Notes: generated by a model not told the origin, from the sequence alone. Positions 44,516 through 52,866 are shown, counted from the stretch's first letter. The stretch: DNA of 64,000 nucleotides from Lutibacter litoralis (GCF_014646675.1 NZ_BMNS01000005.1:87293-151292), one strand, 5' to 3'. Program-made: numbers and translations.

Positions 44516-44703
44516 TAATAATCTTAAGATCTATAGGTATTATTTTTAATGAACGGGTTTTTATAAGATTTGTGCGACTGGAAAATCGGAGATTTTTCGG
44601 ACGTAGCAAATCGTTTGTTGAATGTTTGTCGGTTCGTTATTTAGTTTAAATGTAAGCATAAATTTTATGAGGTGTTGGCATATGTTTTTTCTCAGTCAAT
44701 ATT
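44516..44703. other. Non-coding stretch upstream of the oxygenase pair
   Basis: About 190 bases between the aspartyl-hydroxylase-like gene and the possible frameshifted membrane gene. Its G+C content is locally higher around 44580-44640. I saw no gene, RNA or clear -7 box for the oxygenase genes. Confidence 0.4.
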
Positions 44704-44912
44704 CTATTTAATCATTATTATCAAAATATATAAAAAAGGAGCAAGGCTTATGAAAATCCAAAAATAATTCTCTGTAAGCTCAAATCTGGAATAATTCGAA
44801 ATTGCTCCGATATTTTGCCAATAATCATAGAACTCAATAATATTCGAATAATCAAAAGTGAATTTTTTCTGTTTTGAGTTAATTCTAAAAATGATTTTTT
44901 TAATTTATCCAT
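44704..44912 (-). pseudogene. Small membrane-protein gene, probably frameshifted
   Basis: A frame from ATG 44912 reads MDKLKKSFLELTQNRKNSLL and on to a stop at 44748 (54 residues). The second half of that frame looks unlike a protein, while another frame of the same stretch reads NYFWIFISLAPFLYILIIMI and ends at 44704. Joining the two around base 44820 gives a coherent two-helix membrane protein of about 70 residues. A single indel is the simplest explanation; no homologue was recognised. Confidence 0.35.
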
Positions 44913-44941
44913 TTCTCATTATTCTTGATTTTTCATTTATT

Positions 44942-45172
44942 TTAAAATAATTCCAAAAAGAAATTTAGTAAAATAATTCCTAAAGTTAATTCGATTATTC
45001 CCCAAAATAAATTATGCCATTTGTCAAAATTTTCACCAAATATCCATTTTGAAATATATGTAGTCGAAGGTAATTCAAAATGAATTGTCTTTTTATTTTT
45101 ATAAACTGCATAAAGAGAATATAATCCGTGTAAAATCAGATAAATACTTATTAAAATTTCAATCGTTTTCAT
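44942..45172 (-). CDS. Small membrane protein of unknown function
   Basis: 76 residues with two membrane helices: residues 4-23 (IEILISIYLILHGLYSLYAV) and 57-75 (FWGIIELTLGIILLNFFLEL), joined by a polar loop with KWIFGENFDKWHNL. No family recognised. It is upstream of and on the same strand as the likely frameshifted small membrane gene and the oxygenase pair. Confidence 0.5.
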   Translation of the reverse strand: MKTIEILISIYLILHGLYSLYAVYKNKKTIHFELPSTTYISKWIFGENFDKWHNLFWGIIELTLGIILLNFFLELF

Positions 45173-45210
45173 TTAAATCTTAGGTTCAATTTGTTTATTC
45201 TATTTTTTTT

Positions 45211-45273
45211 CGGAAATATATGCCAACTGGTTATATCATTTAATTTATAAGTGTTTATACCTATATATTTCCG
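45211..45273. repeat. Inverted repeat CGGAAATATAT / ATATATTTCCG
   Basis: An 11-base perfect inverted repeat with arms 45211-45221 and 45263-45273 in the non-coding stretch between the small membrane gene and the sensor kinase. No T tract follows, so terminator function is doubtful. Confidence 0.4.
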
Positions 45274-45432
45274 GATAAACGCAGGTTTTATAAATTTTAT
45301 TAGTTTGTTTGTATGGTTTGAAATGCAATTTTTTTAATGATTGTCTAAATTAATTAATTATCAGCAAATAGACATCCTTTTTTTATAATTTTTGTTTTAG
45401 AATAAACAAAAAAGCTTCGTAAATCTTGAATC

Positions 45433-47499
45433 TTAAAAATTAACTTTCTCTTTTATAACTTTTGAAATTAATGCAAGCAATTTTTGTTTATTAACAGGTT
45501 TTGAAATAAATGCATTACATCCAGCGTCTTTAGCCCTTTGTTTATAATTTTCTTGTGTAAATGCAGATTGAGCAATAATTATTACATCTTTATTAAATTT
45601 CCTAATTTCTTCCGTTGCTTCAAAACCATTCAGTTGCGGCATTTTAATATCCATAAAAATTAAATCTATGACTTTAGTACGTTTGGCAAGTTCAACCGCA
45701 GTAAGACCATCTTTAGCTCTATATAAGTTTGCTATAATATCTTCTAATACACTTTCTAAATAAACAAACGAAATTTCATCATCTTCAGCAATAAGTATAT
45801 TGTATTTTTCTAGAATAGATTGTTCAGGAATTACTTTTTGTGTTGTTTTATTTAATAATTGTTGACTGTTAATATTGTTTGGAATACGCACATAAAATGT
45901 TGAACCCTCATTTGGTTCCGACTCTAATGTTATATGTCCTTTTAATAAATGAACATATCCTTTACAAATTGATAACCCGAGCCCTGAACCTTCAAAACCA
46001 CTGGTGTGTGAAAAATCAGCTTGCACAAATTGCTCAAAAATTGTGGCTTGCTTGTCTTGCGAAATCCCAATTCCTGTGTCTTTTATCCAAAATTCTGCAT
46101 AATTATTGTGCAATGCGTAGCTAACTTCAATACCACCTTTCTTAGTAAACTTTAATGCATTTTTAATTAAATTTGTAAGTATCGAGTTAAGTTTATACTC
46201 ATCGGTATAAAATGGTTGATAGATGGTTGAATCCGTTTCTTTAAAAACAAAACTCAACCCCTTTAAAGCGGCTTCAGGATGAAAGAAATTATAAAGTTCG
46301 TTTAAAATATTTTTAATAGTAACCTCTTTAATAATAGGTTTTTCTATGCCAGACTCTAGTTTAGAAACTTCAATAATATTATTTATTGTATCTAACATTC
46401 TATGACCACTTTGCTGAATAATAGAAATAAACTTAGCGTGTTTTTCCGAAGAATAATCAGTATTCTTTAACAATTCGGCAAAACCTAAAATACCATTCAT
46501 AGGTGTTCTAATTTCATGACTCATATTGGCTAAAAAGGCAGTTTTAATTTTGTCGCTTTCTTCGGCTTTATTCTTTTGCTCCTCAAGTTCTTCCATTATT
46601 TGAGAATTTAAAGCCAATTGCTTTCTAAGGTCTTCAGTTTTAGATCGAACTCTATTTTGTAAAACCCTATTTACTACAACCAGTAAAATAATTACCAGTA
46701 AAATAAGACCACTAATTAATACTATGTATTTAAAATAGATGCGCCAATTGTTACTGTTTTTATCATATTCAGCTAATGAATTATCAAATATCTTTTGATA
46801 TTCTCCATTGGCTAAGATTACTTCTAGTCCATTGTTTAAAATTGCTGCTAACGCTGTGTCTTCTTTTGAAACTTTAAACCCCATAGAGCGTTCTAAAATT
46901 CTATGATCTAGAGGCTCTACATAATCTTTGTTTAATTTTTCCGCATAATACATAGAACATATGCGCTGACCAAATAAACCTGAAACATCTTCTCTGTCTA
47001 TAGCATTTATAAAATCGGTATAATTAGTTATAAATAAAAATTTAGCCGATGGATTAATAGATTTTATATAGTGTATAAGTACATCATGCTCCCACATAAC
47101 AATAAGCGGTTCTTTTAAAGTACGTATATATTCCAGTGAAAATTTATTATGAAATTTTGAATTGTATAAAAAACAATGCGAGGTGTTTATAGCAGATCGT
47201 GTATAAATAAAATTAGGATCAAAACTTCCAGGAAAGTGAATACCTCCAATGGCATCTATCTTATTACTATTAAGGGCATCATTAATAACATTCCATTCAC
47301 CTGAAGTAATTTGAATATCAGTTTTATAAATATCTTTTATGGCATTTAAAATATCCACATTAAAACCAACAAGCTCTCCTTTGTCATTTAAATAATTATA
47401 AGGAGGGTAATTATTGCTGAACATTATTTCATATTGCGCGTGTAACTTATCTGTTGTCAAAATGATAAGTAAGAGTAGGACGAAAGAAAAACTTCTCAT
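45433..47499 (-). CDS. Hybrid sensor histidine kinase with periplasmic solute-binding sensor and receiver
   Basis: 688 residues. A signal peptide ends near AQYEI. A family-3 solute-binding-like sensor domain follows (about 22-245, FSNNYPPYNYLNDKGELVGF). One membrane helix (258-277) and a coiled coil (285-315) lead to HisKA with H328 in ANMSHEIRTPMNG. An HATPase domain has its G boxes in DTGIGIS and GSGLGLS. A C-terminal receiver has D617 in IFMDIKMP. It would sense a small periplasmic ligand and autophosphorylate. No separate response regulator is encoded nearby, so its output partner is unknown. Confidence 0.92.
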   Translation of the reverse strand: MRSFSFVLLLLIILTTDKLHAQYEIMFSNNYPPYNYLNDKGELVGFNVDILNAIKDIYKTDIQITSGEWNVINDALNSNKIDAIGGIHFPGSFDPNFIYTRSAINTSHCFLYNSKFHNKFSLEYIRTLKEPLIVMWEHDVLIHYIKSINPSAKFLFITNYTDFINAIDREDVSGLFGQRICSMYYAEKLNKDYVEPLDHRILERSMGFKVSKEDTALAAILNNGLEVILANGEYQKIFDNSLAEYDKNSNNWRIYFKYIVLISGLILLVIILLVVVNRVLQNRVRSKTEDLRKQLALNSQIMEELEEQKNKAEESDKIKTAFLANMSHEIRTPMNGILGFAELLKNTDYSSEKHAKFISIIQQSGHRMLDTINNIIEVSKLESGIEKPIIKEVTIKNILNELYNFFHPEAALKGLSFVFKETDSTIYQPFYTDEYKLNSILTNLIKNALKFTKKGGIEVSYALHNNYAEFWIKDTGIGISQDKQATIFEQFVQADFSHTSGFEGSGLGLSICKGYVHLLKGHITLESEPNEGSTFYVRIPNNINSQQLLNKTTQKVIPEQSILEKYNILIAEDDEISFVYLESVLEDIIANLYRAKDGLTAVELAKRTKVIDLIFMDIKMPQLNGFEATEEIRKFNKDVIIIAQSAFTQENYKQRAKDAGCNAFISKPVNKQKLLALISKVIKEKVNF

Positions 47500-47515
47500 G
47501 TAAGGCTTGTTTTCG

Positions 47516-47523
47516 CAAAATTA
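47516..47523 (-). promoter_or_regulatory. Putative -7 element of the sensor kinase gene
   Basis: On the minus strand the box reads TAATTTTG, fitting TAnnTTTG, 16 bases before the start codon. No -33 TTG at normal spacing. Confidence 0.35.
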
Positions 47524-48010
47524 AAAATTATTTTATCATTAAAAGTAAAAAGTATTCAATTTTAATTTAAAAAAGAATTTTACACACTTTTAACCATTCT
47601 ATATAAGTTTAAAATCTTTAAAATCACCGCTTATATTAGAAAATACTGTTTATAAAATAGTTATTAGTTATACTTTAATATTTTTTTTTGGAACCGTTTT
47701 AATTTATTTTTTTTAGCTACAAATAGTTAAATAGCCTCACTAAAAATATCACCAATTAAGGTCTTATAAATCTTGCAGTATAAATGTTGTTGTTTTGTAT
47801 AATAAGTTTTGTCAAACACTTAATAAATCCTGTTAAAGTGAAAGGAGTTTACATTTATTGTATAAATAAACTAGAATTCTTTTTAAGAAATAGTAGAATT
47901 AAATTAAGAGGTTATAAAATAGGTCTTTTTATAATTTTATAAATATAGAAAATAAATAGATTAATTTTAAAGAATAACAACTAATAAAAAATAATTGTAT
48001 ACCTATACGA
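47524..48010. other. Gene-free, very A+T-rich stretch
   Basis: Nearly 490 bases between the sensor kinase promoter region and the HU-like remnant. I find no open frame of note, no RNA gene and no long repeat; short A/T tracts dominate. Probably decayed island DNA. Confidence 0.5.
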
Positions 48011-48302
48011 TACCGAATTACGAAAAGAAGCAATACCATTGCAAATAACAAAGCACCACAGCATATTATGCAAGTTGTAAGTACTGGTGTTGTAAACTTA
48101 GATCAAATTAGTTATCAAATTAGTAAGGAATGTACATTAAGTAAAGTTGATGTTAAAATGGTGTTATATGCCTTAGGTGAAAAATCACAATTTCATTTAG
48201 AAGGTGAAAAAATACCATTTAAATTTTCAGCCTTCGGTAGTATTAAAACGATGGCTTAAAAAAGGAATTAAAACCTATAAAGAGGGCAGTAGAAGTGCCT
48301 AA
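48011..48302 (+). pseudogene. HU-like DNA-binding protein remnant (Bacteroidota type)
   Basis: An open frame from 48068 reads QVVSTGVVNLDQISYQISKE and on through SKVDVKMVLYAL, matching the N-terminal half of the HU-like proteins common in Bacteroidota. The normal N-terminus is scrambled upstream of 48068. The C-terminal part continues in another frame: FSAFG is followed near 48237 by a frame reading LKRWLKKGIKTYKEGSRSA to a stop at 48300-48302. At least one indel and N-terminal loss make this a pseudogene. It ends one base before the recombinase pseudogene on the other strand. Confidence 0.65.
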
Positions 48303-48303
48303 A

Positions 48304-49485
48304 TTAATAATTTTCTGAAAGGTGTTCATATTTATTTGGAAGTTCATTTTTTGAAATACTTTTTACAGCAATATCTAACAGACTTTCTATATGCAATAAA
48401 TCTTTTTTAGAAACATGCGTGTAAATCATAGTTGTTTCAGGTTTAGCATGTCCTAATAATTCTTGAATATAACGTAAATCTATACCGTTTTCTAATAAAT
48501 GTGTTGCATAGCTGTGGCGCAAGGTATGTGGTGTTACTCTTTTTTTTATTCCAGCAGCTTTACTCGATTTATGCAAAAAAGACCTTACACTTGTTGCGCT
48601 ATATTTTTGATAAGGTTTTCCTTCAATAAAATATTTTTTTGGCTGGTAACTAGCCATATAATTTAGCATTAAAGGAATAAAACTTTTTACCAAAATAATA
48701 ACTCTATCTTTTCTTTCTTTACTGTTTTTTACAATAATTTGTCTCCGGTCAATATCTATGTGCTCTATTTCTAAATGCAACAATTCGCTAATTCGTAAGC
48801 CAGCTGAATAAATCATTGCCAAGGCAGCTCTATGTTTTAAATTTCTGGTAATGCGAAGTAAATCTATCACTTCTTCTTTAGACAAAACTACAGGTAATAT
48901 GTTACTTTTTCTAGGGCGCTCTAACTTTAACTCATCTATTGCACATTCTGGATAAAATCCTTTAAATAATTTAACAGCACTAATAAATTACCTGTAAGTA
49001 CTAATACTATACTTTCTAGGTACAAAAACGGTTTCAATAAATTGTTCAACAGTTCTATTTGTTATTGATGAAATTGGTATATCTTGTACATAATCAAAAA
49101 AATCGGCAATAAATGTAAAATTGGTTTTTATAGTACTCTCACTATAACATTTACCTTGTAAATATTTTACATACATTCTAATAAGTACTTTATTTTTTTC
49201 AGAAATAGTACGTTTTTTTCTAATAGGCTTAACATGATGTTTCTTATATATGGAAGCATCTAATTTGAAATTTGCCTCATGTTGTAATGTATTTTTTAAA
49301 ATGCTAATATTGTCTGAAGTAAATTCTATATACCAGCCTTTTAGGGTTTTGCTTCAAAAGTAACCAAGATCGCTAAGAATGGTCTTTATTTTATAATTAT
49401 AGCTAAAAAGTAATACTAATTGTAGCTTATTTCTATGAGATACTTTTTTTACTAAAATAGAAGGTTTTGTTTTTTTTTTAAGCAT
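48304..49485 (-). pseudogene. Tyrosine recombinase/integrase with two in-frame stop codons
   Basis: A continuous 394-codon frame from ATG 49485 to TAA at 48304 encodes a full-length recombinase but is broken by TGA at 49354-49356 (in GYF-stop-SKTLKGWY, expected Trp) and TAA at 48988-48990 (in STYR-stop-FISAVKLF). The N-terminal arm-binding part, the SAM-like core-binding domain (CYSESTIKTNFTFIADFFDY) and the catalytic domain are all recognisable. The catalytic residues survive: Arg in SAGLRISELL, HTLRHSYATH, the His of LLGHAKPETT and the Tyr of MIYTHVS. The last 193 residues alone could still be translated but would lack DNA-binding parts. Confidence 0.85.
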
Positions 49486-49538
49486 AGCAACTAAAAAATA
49501 CAATTTTTTATACAATTGTAATCAATTTAAATAAATAA

Positions 49539-49600
49539 AGTATGGCTATTTACTTGCTAAGAAAGAAATTAAATATTTAAAATTTCAGAAATACCATACT
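49539..49600. promoter_or_regulatory. Inverted repeat upstream of the NrtR-like gene, possible operator
   Basis: AGTATGG (49539-49545) is the inverse of CCATACT (49594-49600), with further partial pairing of flanking TATTT/AAATA. It lies just upstream of the -7 box at 49618-49625, where an autoregulatory operator could sit. Confidence 0.35.
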
Positions 49601-49617
49601 GTAATTAATACATTTAT

Positions 49618-49625
49618 TATCTTTG
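49618..49625 (+). promoter_or_regulatory. Putative -7 element of the NrtR-like gene
   Basis: TATCTTTG fits TAnnTTTG, 33 bases before the start codon. A -33 TTG at normal spacing was not found. Confidence 0.4.
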
Positions 49626-49658
49626 ATAAAAATTAATTGAATATTCTTTTTAAATACT

Positions 49659-50363
49659 ATGCAATTACTAAATAATAAGAAGGCCTATAAAAACCAAGCA
49701 AAAATACTTATAGCTGTTGATTGCATTATTTTTGGTTTTGACTCTGAAGAGCTTAAGCTGTTACTTTTTAAAAGAAAAGTAGCACCCTTAAAAGGTTCTT
49801 GGTCACTAATAGGTGCTTTTGTAGATGAAAATTTAAGTTTAAATAATGCTGCTAAACAAGTAGTTTCTAACTTAACAGGTCTTAACAATATATTTTTAGA
49901 AGAATTACAAACCTATAGCGATGTTGATCGAGATCCAGGTGAACGTGTAATTTCTGTTGCACATTACAGTTTAATTAGAATCAACGATTTTGATTTAGAT
50001 AGTGTCGAAAAATATGATGCGCGTTGGTTTAAAATAGATGAAATTCCAGAACTAATTATAGATCATAAACAAATGGTAGACGATGCTATTTTAAAGATTA
50101 GAAAAAAAGCTAGATACCAACCAATTGGTTTTGAGTTGCTTCCTGAAAAATTCACCATACCACATTTACAAATTTTATACGAATGTATTTATCAAAAAAA
50201 ATTAGATGATCGTAATTTTAGAAAAAAAATACTTTCTTTTAATATTTTAACTAAAACGGACGAAAAGGATAAATCTGGTTCTAAAAAAGGTGCATTTTTG
50301 TACAAGTTTAATAAAGAAAAGTTTACTAGTTTTATTTCTAAGGGATATAATTTTGAACTTTAA
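49659..50363 (+). CDS. NrtR-type transcriptional regulator (degenerate Nudix plus winged helix)
   Basis: A 234-residue protein with an N-terminal Nudix fold (about residues 12-145) and a C-terminal winged helix (about 155-225, IPHLQILYECIYQKKLDDRN, then FRKKILSF). The Nudix box GAFVDENLSLNNAAKQVVSN lacks the REUxEE acidic set, so hydrolysis is unlikely and ligand sensing is expected. Bacteroidota members of this group control sugar genes such as arabinose use; others control NAD synthesis. Neighbours here (recombinase remnant, his operon) do not reveal the regulon. Confidence 0.82.
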   Translation: MQLLNNKKAYKNQAKILIAVDCIIFGFDSEELKLLLFKRKVAPLKGSWSLIGAFVDENLSLNNAAKQVVSNLTGLNNIFLEELQTYSDVDRDPGERVISVAHYSLIRINDFDLDSVEKYDARWFKIDEIPELIIDHKQMVDDAILKIRKKARYQPIGFELLPEKFTIPHLQILYECIYQKKLDDRNFRKKILSFNILTKTDEKDKSGSKKGAFLYKFNKEKFTSFISKGYNFEL

Positions 50364-50427
50364 TGAAACATTTTTATCAAGTATTTAACAAAAAATAATT
50401 TTTTGTGAATTTTTACACAAATGCGCT

Positions 50428-50456
50428 TTTGTTTTATAAACTTATTTATATATTTG
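50428..50456 (+). promoter_or_regulatory. Promoter of the histidine operon
   Basis: TTTG at 50428-50431 and TATATTTG at 50449-50456 are 17 bases apart, matching the Bacteroidota -33/-7 pattern. The leader-peptide ATG begins 16 bases after the -7 box, so the leader would be translated almost from the transcript start. Confidence 0.7.
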
Positions 50457-50472
50457 TCTTTCAATAAAAAAA

Positions 50473-50529
50473 ATGAATAATACACAAACTCATTATCATC
50501 ATTTACATACTTGCAATCAAGCGAGCTGA
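50473..50529 (+). CDS. hisL: Histidine operon leader peptide
   Basis: An 18-codon frame reads MNNTQTHYHHLHTCNQAS and then stops. Four of six consecutive residues (HYHHLH) are His. It lies between a promoter and an intrinsic terminator directly upstream of hisG. This is the arrangement of classical ribosome-mediated attenuation: scarcity of His-tRNA stalls the ribosome at the His codons and favours readthrough. The peptide itself has no other expected role. The antiterminator pairing was not worked out by eye. Confidence 0.85.
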   Translation: MNNTQTHYHHLHTCNQAS

Positions 50530-50560
50530 AGATGTATTGAGTAAATTATAAATATATTTT

Positions 50561-50592
50561 AAACCCGTTTGATAAATTCAAGCGGGTTTTTT
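50561..50592 (+). terminator. Attenuator terminator of the histidine operon
   Basis: AAACCCGTTT (50561-50570) pairs with AAGCGGGTTT (50580-50589) through one U-G pair, followed by T residues. It lies 32 bases after the leader-peptide stop and 42 bases before hisG, in the position of an attenuator. Confidence 0.85.
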
Positions 50593-50633
50593 ATTGAGCT
50601 CATTTTAATTTATCAAACACAAGAAATCTAAAA

Positions 50634-51491
50634 ATGAATAAAATTAAAATCGCAATTCAAAAATCAGGGAGATTAAATGAAGACTCTCTAAAATTATTAA
50701 AAGATTGTGGAATTTCTATAGACAATGGAAAGGACCAATTAAAAGCTGCTGCAAGTAATTTTCCAATGGAAGTTTTATACTTAAGAAATGGTGATATTCC
50801 GCAATATTTAAGAGATGGAGTAGTAGATATTGCCATTATTGGAGAAAATGTATTAATTGAAAAGGGAGAAGATATTAATATTGCGGAACGTTTAGGGTTT
50901 TCTAAATGTAGAGTGTCTATAGCAGTTCCAAAAGATGTTGCATACACAAGCATTCAAGATTTAGATGGAATGCGCATTGCAACTTCATACCCAAATACAG
51001 TGCGTAATTATTTTAAAAAATTTAATATAAATCCAGACATTCACCTTATTAATGGTTCGGTTGAAATTGCACCAAATATTGGGTTGGCAGATGCTATTTG
51101 CGATATTGTTTCAAGTGGAAGTACCTTATTTAAAAACAATTTAAAAGAAGTAGAAAAAATGTTAACAAGTGAAGCTGTTTTAGCGGTTTCACCAACAATT
51201 TCTTCAGAAAATCAACAAATATTAAATAAGTTACAATTTAGAATTCAGGCTGCTTTAAAAGGTAGAAAATCTAAATATATTTTAATGAATGCGCCAAATA
51301 ATAAAGTAGCAAGTATTATTAAATTGTTACCTGGTATGCGAAGCCCAACAGTATTGCCTTTGGCTGAAGAAGGATGGAGTTCTATTCACACAGTAGTAGA
51401 AAAAGATTCTTTTTGGGAAGTTGTAGACGCATTAAAAGCAAACGGAGCAGAAGGATTGTTAGTAGTTCCTATTGAAAAAATGGTACTTTAA
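50634..51491 (+). CDS. hisG: ATP phosphoribosyltransferase, long form
   Basis: A 285-residue HisG, the first enzyme of histidine synthesis, joining ATP and PRPP. The N-terminus IKIAIQKSGRLNEDSLKLLK and the PRPP-binding region DAICDIVSSGSTLF (about residues 154-167) are typical. The length and the C-terminal segment GMRSPTVLPLAEEGW show the long form with the regulatory ACT-like domain, which is inhibited by histidine and needs no HisZ. First gene after the attenuator. Confidence 0.96.
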   Translation: MNKIKIAIQKSGRLNEDSLKLLKDCGISIDNGKDQLKAAASNFPMEVLYLRNGDIPQYLRDGVVDIAIIGENVLIEKGEDINIAERLGFSKCRVSIAVPKDVAYTSIQDLDGMRIATSYPNTVRNYFKKFNINPDIHLINGSVEIAPNIGLADAICDIVSSGSTLFKNNLKEVEKMLTSEAVLAVSPTISSENQQILNKLQFRIQAALKGRKSKYILMNAPNNKVASIIKLLPGMRSPTVLPLAEEGWSSIHTVVEKDSFWEVVDALKANGAEGLLVVPIEKMVL

Positions 51492-51498
51492 AAACATT

Positions 51499-51547
51499 GT
51501 CATTCCTTTGCGGTCACTGAGCGGAATCGAAGTGTAGGCAGGAATCT
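51499..51547. repeat. REP-like palindromic element between hisG and hisD
   Basis: The element begins GTCATTCC and ends GGCAGGAATCT, so its ends are inverted copies around a partly diverged middle. It is related to the elements in the later his gaps. Confidence 0.6.
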
Positions 51548-51571
51548 CATAACTAAAAAACGACATACAGA

Positions 51572-52855
51572 ATGAATACAATTATAAATCCTCCAAAAAC
51601 CGATTGGTTAAAAATTTTACAAAGACCAACACAAACTGTTGAAGCAATTGAGGAAACTGTAAACGCTATTTTCGATGATGTAAAACTAAATGGTAACGAT
51701 GCCGTTAAACGTTATACGTCTATTTTTGATGGTGTAGCATTAAACGATTTATTTGTTTCTAATGAAGAAGTAATTGAAGCTGAAAAATTGGTTTCTAACG
51801 ATTTAAAAGCTGCAATTCAGCTTTCAAAGGAAAATATTTTTAAGTTTCATAACGCACAAAAAACTAAAAAAGTTTTAATTGAAACTACAGAAGGTGTTGC
51901 CTGTTGGCAAGAAAAAAGGTCAATTCAAAAAGTTGGATTGTACATTCCTGGAGGAACTGCTCCCTTGTTTTCATCGGTGTTAATGTTAGCAATTCCTGCC
52001 AAAATAGCGGGTTGTAGAGAAATTATATTAGCTACACCACCCAATAAAAAAGGAAAAATTAATCCAGCTATAATTTATGCAGCACAGCAATGTGGTGTAA
52101 CTAAAATTATAAAAGTTGGTGGTATACAAGCCATTGCCGGGTTGACTTTTGGTACAGAAACGATCCCTAAAGTTTATAAAATATTTGGACCAGGAAATCA
52201 ATATGTAACCGTTGCAAAACAATTGGCAACTAAATATGGTGTAGCTATTGATATGCCTGCAGGTCCGAGTGAATTGTTAGTAGTGGCAGATGAAACTGCA
52301 GATGCAAGTTTTGTTGCTTCAGATTTATTAAGTCAGGCAGAACACGGAACAGATAGTCAGGTTATTTTAGTTGCCAATTCTATGCAAATCTTAAATGAAG
52401 TAGCTGTAGAAATTGAAAAACAAATAGAAAATTTATCAAGAAAGAAAATTGCATCAAAAGCAATAGAAAATTCAAAGTTAATTTATGTTGAAACTAAAGA
52501 AATTGCACTTGAATTAATTAACGAGTATGGCCCTGAACATTTTATTGTTTGTACGAATGATAACGATTTTTATGTTTCAGGAATTGAAAATGCAGGTTCT
52601 GTTTTTATCGGAAATTACACACCAGAAAGTGCAGGTGATTATGCTTCTGGGACAAATCATACATTACCAACAAATGGTTATACAAAAGCATATTCGGGTG
52701 TAAATTTAGATTCGTTTTTAAAAGCTATCTCGTTTCAAAAAATATCTAAAAAAGGAATTAAAAATATTGGAAGTGCTATTGAAATTTTAGCAGAAGCAGA
52801 GGGGCTAGATGCTCATAAAAATGCAGTAACTTTAAGGTTGAAGAGTTTAGAGTAA
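51572..52855 (+). CDS. hisD: Histidinol dehydrogenase
   Basis: A 427-residue zinc enzyme that oxidises L-histidinol to L-histidine in two NAD steps. Landmarks are VGLYIPGGTAPLFSSVLMLA, the zinc/substrate region SDLLSQAEHGTDSQ (Gln-Ala-Glu-His) and GPEHFIVCTN. The C-terminal His of GTNHTLPTNGYTKAYSGVN is the fourth zinc-site region. Length is normal. It starts 80 bases after hisG, the gap being largely a REP-like element. Confidence 0.97.
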   Translation: MNTIINPPKTDWLKILQRPTQTVEAIEETVNAIFDDVKLNGNDAVKRYTSIFDGVALNDLFVSNEEVIEAEKLVSNDLKAAIQLSKENIFKFHNAQKTKKVLIETTEGVACWQEKRSIQKVGLYIPGGTAPLFSSVLMLAIPAKIAGCREIILATPPNKKGKINPAIIYAAQQCGVTKIIKVGGIQAIAGLTFGTETIPKVYKIFGPGNQYVTVAKQLATKYGVAIDMPAGPSELLVVADETADASFVASDLLSQAEHGTDSQVILVANSMQILNEVAVEIEKQIENLSRKKIASKAIENSKLIYVETKEIALELINEYGPEHFIVCTNDNDFYVSGIENAGSVFIGNYTPESAGDYASGTNHTLPTNGYTKAYSGVNLDSFLKAISFQKISKKGIKNIGSAIEILAEAEGLDAHKNAVTLRLKSLE

Positions 52856-52866
52856 CAAGCAGCATT

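Noticed and set aside
44561-44660. Integron attC site near the oxygenase genes
   Set aside because: No paired core sites or integron integrase were seen, only a locally higher G+C stretch.
48988-49176. A separate 62-residue gene upstream of a 193-residue recombinase
   Set aside because: Both lie in the same frame with coding sequence between and beyond them, so they are pieces of one interrupted recombinase.
42063-49485. Stop-codon recoding or suppression as explanation for the interrupted genes
   Set aside because: TAG, TGA and TAA are all involved, one gene also has a frameshift, and host genes such as hisB or dnaB show no in-frame stops.
50388-50406. ACAAAAAAT/ATTTTTTGT palindrome as terminator of the NrtR-like gene
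   Set aside because: It is only A/T pairs apart from its ends and overlaps the region just before the his promoter; too weak to call.
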